11,838 nucleotides of DNA from NCBI GenBank assembly GCA_003511785.1, contig DOIS01000005.1, forward strand, positions 1 through 11,838. The letters are read 5' to 3'. Every line of letters begins with the position of its first letter. Within the stretch, counting starts at the first letter, position 1. The notes beneath the pieces were generated by a model, which had not been told where the DNA came from, did no database searches, and saw only the letters and a program-made list of their open reading frames with translations. Positions 6,741-11,838 of the stretch are shown piece by piece. Origin of the DNA: Paracoccaceae bacterium. GTDB lineage: Bacteria; Pseudomonadota; Alphaproteobacteria; Rhodobacterales; Rhodobacteraceae. The position numbers and the translations under genes are program-made.

Positions 6741-6923
6741 ATGCTTCGCCTTGGTCTGATTCTGTTCATCTTCATCGGCACTACCCTGGCTGGAATCGCG
6801 ATGGTCGCGGCCCTGACCGTCGGGCAGGACGCGTGGCAGCAGCTGCTGCTCGTCGCTGCCTTGGGCGCGCTGGCGGGCGTGCCGGTCAGTTGGTTCGTGG
6901 CAAAGGCGCTGTATCAGGCCTGA
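6741..6923 (+). CDS. Small two-helix membrane protein, copy 2
   Basis: A 60-residue protein with two membrane helices (about residues 4-27 and 34-55) around the loop QDAWQ, and the terminal PVSWFVAKALYQA. It is the paralogue of the protein at 6457-6639, about 100 bases downstream in the same direction. It has its own copy of the FNR-like box rather than obviously sharing a transcript. GAGG lies 7 bases before the ATG. Tandem duplication with the upstream region is the likely origin. Function unknown. Confidence 0.78.
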   Translation: MLRLGLILFIFIGTTLAGIAMVAALTVGQDAWQQLLLVAALGALAGVPVSWFVAKALYQA

Positions 6924-6958
6924 CCCCTCGACGAACCTGCCGGCTGTCGGCGGATATG

Positions 6959-6972
6959 TGCATCAAAGTGCA
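6959..6972 (+). promoter_or_regulatory. BoxR-like operator 1 (benzoate-CoA ligase promoter region)
   Basis: TGCA-TCAAAG-TGCA is an exact TGCA-N6-TGCA, the direct-repeat operator pattern described for BoxR/BzdR-type regulators of aerobic and anaerobic benzoyl-CoA pathways. It lies about 200 bases before the benzoate-CoA ligase and 73 bases, centre to centre, from the site at 7032-7045. Confidence 0.55.
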
Positions 6973-6989
6973 TGAATCAGGAAATCCCC

Positions 6990-7029
6990 CGTTGCGGTGC
7001 TGGGTCAATCGTTGCGGTTCTGGGTCAAT
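6990..7029 (+). repeat. Tandem 20-bp direct repeat between two BoxR-like sites
   Basis: CGTTGCGGTGCTGGGTCAAT (6990-7009) is followed at once by CGTTGCGGTTCTGGGTCAAT (7010-7029), 19 of 20 bases equal. The 20-base period is close to two helical turns, so a protein would meet both copies on the same face. It may be an operator or a simple local duplication. Confidence 0.8.
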
Positions 7030-7031
7030 TT

Positions 7032-7049
7032 TGCATTATAAAGCATAAT
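7032..7049 (+). promoter_or_regulatory. BoxR-like operator 2 overlapping a likely -10 (TATAAA / CATAAT)
   Basis: TGCA-TTATAA-AGCA (7032-7045) matches TGCA-N6-TGCA except for one base of the second half. It resembles the boxC-side sites in its AT-rich spacer. TATAAA (7037-7042) and CATAAT (7044-7049) look like -10 hexamers. An operator over a -10 fits repression. The ligase start is about 110-130 bases downstream. Confidence 0.5.
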
Positions 7050-7156
7050 CGCCTCGAGCGCATGGCAGGGGAGGGCCATTCATGTCTTGTCACATCGCCG
7101 CTCATGTGGGGTTCGGCGCCCACAGGTTCCGTTCGACGCAGGCGGGGCGCTAGGTC

Positions 7157-8709
7157 ATGCCGGAGGGAGGAGCCAGCATCACCGCCAACGCCAACGCCGC
7201 CCTGTGGTTCGTGGACCGTCACCTAGAGGAGGGCGCGCGGCCAAGACCGCCTTCCGCGAGGCCGACGGCGCCCGGCGAAGTCTGACATATGGCCAGCTGG
7301 CCGAGGACACCGCCCGTTTCGCCGGTGCCGTGGAGGCTCATGGTGTGCGCCGCGAGGAGCGGGTCGCCATGATCCTGCGCGACCAGATCGAGTTTCCCCT
7401 GGTGTTCTGGGGCGCGATGAAGGCCGGCGCGATCCCGGTGCCGCTGAACGCGCTGCTGTCCGCCCCGGTCTACGAGGCGATCCTGGCGGACAGCCGCGCC
7501 TCGATCCTGGTGGTCTCGGAGCAGCTCTGGGAAACGGTGGCCCCGGCGATCTCCGACAACCCCTATCTGCGTCGCATCGTCGTGGTGGGCGAGGCGCCGG
7601 AGGGCACCGAAAGCTATGCCGATTTCATGCAGGGCGCCGAGCCGCGCCCGGCGGTCGAGGCCCACGCCGACGAGCCGGCTTTCTGGCTCTACTCCTCCGG
7701 CTCGACCGGCGCGCCCAAGGGGGTGCGGCACGTGCATTCCAGCCTTCAGGCCACGGCCGAGACCTTCGGCGCTCAGGTGCTGGGCATCCGCGAGGAGGAT
7801 ATAGTGCATTTCGTGGCCAAGATGTTCTTCGCCTATGGCCTGGGCAACGCCATGTCCTTCCCGCTCTCGGTGGGGGCTGCCACGGTGCTCCATGCCGGCC
7901 GGCCTACGCCGGAAAGCTGCCTGGCCCTCATGCGCGAGGAGCGGCCCACGATCTTCTGCGGCGTGCCCACGCTCTTCGCTGCGCTCGTTGCGGCCCAGGA
8001 AGCGCGCGGCGGCAAGCCGGACCATGACATCCGTCTGTCCACCTCCGCGGGCGAGGCGCTGCCGCGCGAGATCGGTGAGCGGTGGGAGGCGCTCTGGGGC
8101 GCCGAGATCGTGGACGGGGTGGGCTCGACCGAGATGCTGCATATCTTCCTGTCGAACCGCCCCGGCGATTGCGTCTATGGCACCTCGGGCGTGGCGGTGC
8201 CGGGATACGAGCTGCGCCTGGTCGACGAGCATGACGAGGACGTGGCCGACGGCGAGGTGGGCGAATTGCTGGTGCGCGGTCCGTCCAGCGCCGAGGGCTA
8301 TTGGAACCGCCGGCACAAGTCTCAATCCACCTTCGAGGGACATTGGACCCGCACCGGCGACAAGTACGAGCGCAACGCGCAAGGCCGGCTGGTCTATTGC
8401 GGGCGCACCGACGACATGTTCAAGGTCTCCGGCATCTGGGTCAGCCCGTTCGAGGCCGAACAGGCGCTGGTCGAGCATCCGGCGGTGCTCAAGGCGGCCG
8501 TGGTGCCGCGCGTGGACGACCAGGACCTGACCAAGCCCGCGGCCTTCGTCGTGCTCAAGGACGGGGCCGAGGCGCCGGGCGCCGAGGCGCTGAAGGCGTT
8601 CGTCAAGGACCGTATCGGGATGTGGAAATATCCCCGCTGGGTCGAAGTACTGGACGAGTTGCCCAAAACCGCCACGGGCAAGATCCAACGGTTCAAGCTG
8701 AGGGGGTGA
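7157..8709 (+). CDS. bclA: Benzoate-CoA ligase, one frameshift near the N-terminus
   Basis: An AMP-forming acyl-CoA ligase that activates benzoate with ATP and CoA to benzoyl-CoA, the entry step of the box pathway. The body carries the P-loop YSSGSTGAPKG (about residues 170-183), VGSTEMLHIFLSN, WTRTGDKY, GRTDDMFKVSGIWVSP and the C-terminal PKTATGKIQRF with the catalytic Lys. The N-terminus reads NAALWFVDRHLEEG in one frame from the ATG at 7157. It then needs one extra C at 7234 to continue as GRAAKTAFREADG. Repaired length is 517 residues from 7157, or 510 from the ATC at 7178, usual for benzoate-CoA ligases. The only strong ribosome site (GGAGGGAGGAG, 7162-7172) sits five bases before that ATC, so 7178 may be the true start or a miscalled ATG. 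It is the first gene of a unit with the hydrolase and lies behind BoxR-like sites. A close relative for a substituted benzoate cannot be excluded. Confidence 0.88.
7232..7240 (+). other. Single-base frameshift site in the benzoate-CoA ligase gene
   Basis: GAG GAG GGC GCG CGG should read GAG GAG GGC CGC GCG GCC. One missing C after 7234 links WFVDRHLEEG with GRAAKTAFREADG. Confidence 0.8.
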
Positions 8710-8712
8710 GGA

Positions 8713-9524
8713 ATGGCCGACTGGAGTCGCGAGGGCCGCCTTGAGGCGGGCGGAAAATCCCTGGAATACGCCTGCTGGGGCCCGCCGCCCGATCAGGCGC
8801 CGACGCTGGTGCTGCTGCACGAGGGGTTGGGTTGCGTGGCGCTGTGGCGCGATATCCCTGAGCGGCTGGCCGAGGCGACCGGATGGGGTGTCGTGGCCTA
8901 TTCGCGGGCGGGCTATGGCCAGTCCGACCCGGCCGACTTGCCGCGCCGGTCGATTACATGACCCGCGAGGCGCATGAGGTGTTGCCCGAGGTGCTGGACG
9001 CGCTGGGCGTCGGTCGCTGCGTGCTGATGGGCCATTCGGACGGGGCCACCATCGCGCTGGAATATGCAGGTGGCGTGGCCGACCACCGGGTGCGCGGCGT
9101 GGTCGCGATGGCGCCGCATCTCTTCACCGAGACTGAGGGGCTGGCCGAGATCGCGCGGGCGAACGCGGGCTTCGACGGCGAGATGCGCGCGAAGATGGGC
9201 CGCTATCACCGCGACCCCGAGCATACCTTTCGCGGCTGGGCCGATGCCTGGCTGAACCCGGATTTCGCTGCCCGGAACGTGGCCGAGTGCATCGACTACC
9301 TTCGGGTGCCGGTGCTGGCGATCCAGGGGCGCGACGACCAATACGGCACGCTCGCCCAGGTCGCGGAGATCGAGACGCGCAGCTATGCCCCGGTCGATAC
9401 CCTGATCCTGGACGACTGCCGCCATGCCCCGCATCTCGAGCAGCCCGAGGCGGTGCTGGCCGAGGTGGCCGAGTTCTCCGTGCGGCTGGATCGGATCGAG
9501 GCGGCCGAGTCGGTCGGACTTTGA
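8713..9524 (+). pseudogene. Alpha/beta-hydrolase of the box cluster, frameshifted
   Basis: An alpha/beta-hydrolase of 270 residues once one base is restored. The first part (LVLLHEGLGCVALWRDIPER, WGVVAYSRAGYGQSDP) reads from ATG 8713 and stops at 8961. The rest (from VDYMTREAHEVLPEVLDALG) is in the next frame. One extra C near 8946-8947 joins them as LPRPVDYMT. The catalytic triad is visible: nucleophile Ser in GHSDGA, Asp in GRDDQYGT and His in CRHAPHLEQ. The ATG follows the ligase stop by three bases and shares its ribosome site region, so the two are coupled. Such hydrolases accompany box genes in several bacteria. A thioesterase or lactone/ester hydrolase role is possible, but the substrate cannot be seen. 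It is probably a sequencing artefact rather than a true pseudogene. Confidence 0.83.
8945..8948 (+). other. Single-base frameshift site in the alpha/beta-hydrolase gene
   Basis: CCG CGC CGG TCG ATT ACA TGA should read CCG CGC CCG GTC GAT TAC ATG. One C is missing from what should be a CCC run. Confidence 0.82.
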
Positions 9525-9528
9525 CGAC

Positions 9529-9542
9529 TGCACCATAGTGCA
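9529..9542 (+). promoter_or_regulatory. BoxR-like operator 3 (boxC upstream, distal)
   Basis: TGCA-CCATAG-TGCA, an exact TGCA-N6-TGCA, begins five bases after the hydrolase stop. Its centre is 105 bases, close to ten helical turns, from operator 4. That spacing would suit looping between bound proteins. Confidence 0.6.
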
Positions 9543-9633
9543 CATCTTTTTGTGAACGGTGGCCAAGGTGCTGATTTGGCTGGCGTATAGTCGCCGCTCG
9601 CGCCTTGCTCCGGGCTTTACCGCACCGAAAAAC

Positions 9634-9647
9634 GGCAATATATTGCA
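9634..9647 (+). promoter_or_regulatory. BoxR-like operator 4 (boxC upstream, middle)
   Basis: GGCA-ATATAT-TGCA differs from TGCA-N6-TGCA in one base and is followed by CAT, as in operator 3. Its centre is 30 bases, about three turns, from operator 5. Confidence 0.55.
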
Positions 9648-9663
9648 CATAGAAATGAAGTTA

Positions 9664-9677
9664 GGCACTATACTGCA
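9664..9677 (+). promoter_or_regulatory. BoxR-like operator 5 overlapping a -10-like TATACT before boxC
   Basis: GGCA-CTATAC-TGCA, again one base from consensus, contains TATACT at 9669-9674, a good -10 candidate. The boxC start is 27 bases downstream and AGGAGA lies at 9691-9696. Occupancy would block the promoter, as expected for repression relieved by benzoyl-CoA. Confidence 0.55.
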
Positions 9678-9704
9678 AATGCCTCACATCAGGAGATTCG
9701 CAAC

Positions 9705-10544
9705 ATGGAACAGGTGATCGTCTTTCAGACGGACCCGTCGCGCTATCGCCATTGGCGGGTCGAATACGAGGGGCCGGTGGCCAATCTCTACATGGATGTG
9801 GACGAGGATGCCGGGCTGTTCGACGGCTACAAGCTCAAGCTCAATTCCTATGACCTGGGCGTGGACATCGAGCTGGCCGACATCGTCCAGCGGATGCGGT
9901 TCGAGCACCCCGAGGTCAAGGTGGTGGTGATGCGTTCGGGCAAGGACAAGGTGTTCTGTGCCGGTGCCAATATCCGCATGCTGGGCGGCGCCAGCCATGC
10001 CCACAAGGTCAATTTCTGCAAGTTCACCAACGAGACCCGCAACGCCTTCGAGGTGGCCGAAGAGGAATCGGGCCAGAAATACGTGGCCGCGGTGCAGGGT
10101 TCCTGCGCGGGGGGCGGGTACGAGCTGGCGCTGGCCTGCAACCACATCATCCTGACGAATGACAGTTCCTCCTCGGTGGCGCTGCCCGAGGTGCCGCTCC
10201 TGGCGGTTCTGCCCGGCACCGGCTGGCTGACCCGCGTCACCGACAAGCGCCGCGTGCGCCGCGACCTGGCCGACGTGTTCTGCGCCATGGAAGAGGGCGT
10301 GCGCGGCCAGCGCGCCGTGGATTGGCGGCTGGTGGACGAGATCGTGCCCAACTCGAAATTCGACGACGCGGTGGCCGAGTTGCTGGGCGATCCCAAGACG
10401 CATATCTACATCTGCGGCCTGCGCGGGATGGAGGAGGGGGTCGAGCATGCCTTCCGCAACATCGCCGAGAGCGTGGGCCTGCCCTGGGAGGCGACCCGCG
10501 ACGCCATGCGCGAGGACGGGCGCTATCACGTCGAGACCTATTGA
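9705..10544 (+). CDS. boxC: Chimeric ORF: N-terminal half of BoxC (benzoyl-CoA dihydrodiol lyase) fused in frame to the C-terminal tail of BoxA
   Basis: Residues 1 to about 222 are the N-terminal crotonase-like half of BoxC, the enzyme that opens 2,3-epoxybenzoyl-CoA and releases formate. Family marks are YRHW, GYKLKLNSYDLGVDIEL, CAGANIRMLG, VNFCKFTNETRN, CAGGGYELALAC, LPEVPLLAVLPGTG, TRVTDKR and EGVRGQRAVDWRLVD. Cys105, Glu140 and Glu162 fall where the catalytic Cys and two Glu of BoxC are expected. BoxC is normally about 550 residues. From about residue 224 (LLGDPKTHIYICGLRGMEEG) to the end (GRYHVETY) the sequence is instead the extreme C-terminus of BoxA, the reductase of benzoyl-CoA epoxidase, including its CGLRGM nucleotide-binding motif. 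The second half of BoxC, all of BoxB and most of BoxA are missing, a loss of roughly 3 kb by family lengths. It is either a real deletion or an assembly join at 10363-10392. The product should not work as either enzyme. Confidence 0.85.
   Translation: MEQVIVFQTDPSRYRHWRVEYEGPVANLYMDVDEDAGLFDGYKLKLNSYDLGVDIELADIVQRMRFEHPEVKVVVMRSGKDKVFCAGANIRMLGGASHAHKVNFCKFTNETRNAFEVAEEESGQKYVAAVQGSCAGGGYELALACNHIILTNDSSSSVALPEVPLLAVLPGTGWLTRVTDKRRVRRDLADVFCAMEEGVRGQRAVDWRLVDEIVPNSKFDDAVAELLGDPKTHIYICGLRGMEEGVEHAFRNIAESVGLPWEATRDAMREDGRYHVETY
10363..10392 (+). other. boxC/boxA deletion or misassembly junction
   Basis: BoxC character ends at KFDDAVAE and BoxA character begins by LLGDPKTHIYICG. Both parent families can carry an Ala-Val-Ala-Glu-like stretch here, so a short shared sequence near GCGGTGGCCGAG could have mediated the join. 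The exact point cannot be fixed from this window. Confidence 0.7.
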
Positions 10545-10559
10545 TCCTTGGTGCGCCGG

Positions 10560-10626
10560 GGCGGGGGGCTCTGCCCCCGCCGCGCTTCGCGCGCCCCCCC
10601 GCGGGTGTTTCTGAACGAGAAGACGG
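10560..10626 (+). repeat. Rhodobacterales-style intergenic repeat, copy B, with terminator-like hairpins
   Basis: An 8-base stem (10560-10567 with 10574-10581) around GCTCTG is followed by CGCGC-TTC-GCGCG (10581-10593). A C-rich run and GTGTTTCTGAACGAGAAGA follow. The last part matches copy A at 6341-6360 in inverted orientation. It fills most of the gap between the chimeric ORF and the crotonase gene and could end transcription. Confidence 0.55.
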
Positions 10627-10703
10627 GCAGGGCCGCCCGCGGTCTTCCCGGCCGTGCGCCCAGGCGTTAGACCGGGTGCGAGACAGCAGGAAAGGCCCGC
10701 CCC

Positions 10704-11488
10704 ATGACCGAGACCCGGTTCTCTTCACCGTCGATGGCGGTATCGCCCGCATCACACTGAACCGGCCCGACCGGCTCAACGCCGTGACCGGAGAGCTGAT
10801 GCGTGCGCTGGGCGCGGCTGTGGAAGAGGCGGCGGCGCGCGAGGATGTGCGGGTGATCTCGCTGACCGGCGCGGGGAGGGGGTTCTGCGCGGGCCAGGAC
10901 CTGAGCGAGCGCGATCCGCGCAAGCTGGACGGGCCGCTGGACCTGGCCGCGATCCAGCGCGAACTGTTCCATCCCGTGATCCGCACTCTGCGCGAGACGC
11001 CGAAACCCGTGGTGGCCTGCGTCAATGGTGTGGCCGCTGGTGCGGGCGCCGGGTTCGCGCTGGCCGCCGACATCGTGCTGGCCGACGCGGAGGCGAAATT
11101 CGTGTTCTCCTTTGCCAAGATGGGCCTGTCGGTGGATGCGGGGTTGGGCCGCGCGCTCGTGGCCGGGCTGGGCGCGCCGCGCGCCAGGGCGCTGCTGATG
11201 CTGGGGGGCGCCTTGACCGGCGCTGAGGCCGAGGCCGCCGGGTTGATCTGGCGCGCCGTGCCTGCCGGGGAGCTTGGTTCAGCGCATGAAGACGTGCTGA
11301 TCCGCCTGGCCTGCGCCCCGCGCGCGGCCCTATCCGGGATCAAGGCCGCGGTCGCAGCTGCCGAAGTCGAGCCGCTGGCCGAATACCTCGCGACCGAGGC
11401 GGCGCTTCAGGGCCGGGCCGGCGCCGCGCCCGATTACGCCGAGGGCGTTCTGGCCTTCCTGGAGAAGCGCAAGCCGCGCTTCGGGTAG
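10704..11488 (+). CDS. PaaG-like crotonase (enoyl-CoA hydratase/isomerase family), one frameshift at the start
   Basis: A crotonase-fold protein of 261 residues when one base is restored. The start MTET is at ATG 10704, with AGGAAAGG about nine bases upstream. The rest (VLFTVDGGIARITLNRPDRL onward) is in another frame, joined by one extra C in the CCC run at 10714-10716. Features are LTGAGRGFCAGQDL and VNGVAAGAGAGFALAADIVL (oxyanion-hole loops), LSVDAG with the Asp expected for PaaG, and the ending EGVLAFLEKRKPRF. The closest recognisable function is PaaG, which isomerises ring-epoxidised phenylacetyl-CoA to an oxepin. Hydration of 3,4-dehydroadipyl-CoA downstream of box is a possible alternative. 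It is separated from the box ORF by a repeat with hairpins, so it may be expressed independently. Without the repair, an in-frame GTG near 10675 could start an N-terminally altered form. Confidence 0.82.
10714..10716 (+). other. Single-base frameshift site in the PaaG-like gene
   Basis: ATG ACC GAG ACC CGG TTC TCT should read ATG ACC GAG ACC CCG GTT CTC. One missing C joins the start MTET to PVLFTVDGG. Confidence 0.75.
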
Positions 11489-11543
11489 CGGGCGGGGAAC
11501 CCGGCTCAGTGGTCCGTCGAGGCGACCGGGATACGTCCCCGGC

Positions 11544-11838
11544 TATTGCACGACCCGTTGCGCGATGGCGACCCCGTCCGCGATGGCGGCCGAGGGGTAG
11601 AGGATCACGCGGTCGCCCTCCGCAGGGCCGCCCAGCACCTCCGCCACGATGCCATTGTTGCGGCCGATCTGGACAGTCTGCAGCGTGGCTGTGCCATCCG
11701 CTGCTACGAAAACCGCCCACTCGCCCCCGGCCCGGAAGAGCGCGCTTGCGGGGACGCGCAGGGCGTCATCATTCTGCCAGACGACGATCCGTGCTTCGAC
11801 ACGGTAGCCGTGGCCAAGGGCGGCGCGGTCCTCGGGCG
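11544..11838 (-). CDS. HlyD-family efflux periplasmic adaptor, C-terminal part only
   Basis: A 97-residue open frame entering from the right edge and ending at a TAG at 11546-11544; no start is in the window. It reads EDRAALGHGYRVEARIVVWQ, RVPASALFRAGGEWAVFV, LQTVQIGRNNGIVAEVLGG and DRVILYPSAAIADG. This is the beta-barrel and membrane-proximal C-terminus of HlyD/AcrA-type periplasmic adaptors of ABC or RND efflux pumps. It runs towards the crotonase gene (convergent, 55 bases between the stops) and probably belongs to a neighbouring export operon unrelated to aromatic breakdown. Confidence 0.82.

Noticed and set aside
7087..7233. A TTG start giving a 540-residue ligase
   Set aside because: The extra N-terminus is out of frame with the real beginning (WFVDRHLEEG) and is explained by the indel at 7234.
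7219..8820. A 533-residue open frame on the minus strand across the benzoate-CoA ligase gene
   Set aside because: It is antisense to a clear ligase, is rich in His, Arg, Gly and Ala in the way of GC-rich shadow frames, and shows no domain.
10322..10703. Start of the crotonase ORF inside the boxC/boxA reading region
   Set aside because: Those residues overlap the chimeric ORF and a hairpin repeat; the ribosome site and ATG at 10704 with a one-base repair explain the true start.
1..11838. CRISPR arrays, tRNA or rRNA genes, insertion sequences
   Set aside because: None were seen: no spaced repeat array, no transposase-like protein and no recognisable RNA gene on either strand.

Overview
The window is GC-rich DNA with overlapping operon junctions. 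It carries protocatechuate meta-cleavage (lig/pmd-type) genes, box-type benzoyl-CoA genes and two 60-residue membrane proteins. Intergenic repeats sharing a GAACGAGAAGA core also occur. Together these suggest an alphaproteobacterium of the Rhodobacterales (Roseobacter-like). That placement is inference from gene content and style, not a search.

Layout. (1) Bases 24-2647, minus strand: a compact operon reading ligI (2-pyrone-4,6-dicarboxylate hydrolase), ligA1, ligB1 (first class III extradiol dioxygenase pair) and a VOC-fold protein. (2) Bases 2648-2783: divergent control region. (3) Bases 2784-4013, plus strand: a LysR-type regulator with two DNA-binding domains in tandem. (4) Bases 4109-6320, plus strand: ligA2, ligB2 (second dioxygenase pair) and ligC, closed by a strong terminator-like hairpin. 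(5) Bases 6324-6923: repeats and two paralogous 60-residue membrane proteins, each behind the same FNR/FnrL-like box. (6) Bases 6959-9524: a control region with BoxR-like sites and a 20-bp tandem repeat, then benzoate-CoA ligase and an alpha/beta hydrolase. (7) Bases 9529-10544: three more BoxR-like sites and an ORF that is the front half of boxC joined in frame to the tail of boxA. (8) Bases 10704-11488: a PaaG-like crotonase. (9) Bases 11544-11838, minus strand: the C-terminal end of an HlyD-type efflux adaptor running off the window.

How the genes work together. LigAB opens protocatechuate to 4-carboxy-2-hydroxymuconate semialdehyde, LigC oxidises it to 2-pyrone-4,6-dicarboxylate (PDC), and LigI hydrolyses PDC. 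The first dioxygenase pair sits in the ligI operon without a LigC. That would suit a substrate such as gallate or 3-O-methylgallate, whose cleavage can give PDC directly, but this is inference. The second half activates benzoate to benzoyl-CoA and would epoxidise (BoxAB) and open it (BoxC). However boxB, most of boxA and half of boxC are absent.

Quality warning. Five genes (ligI, ligA2, benzoate-CoA ligase, alpha/beta hydrolase, paaG-like) each carry one single-base indel in or beside a short G/C run. The ligB2 stop is also missing at the expected place. The otherwise well-conserved reading frames make sequencing or assembly error the simplest explanation, and the boxC-boxA fusion must be judged in that light.
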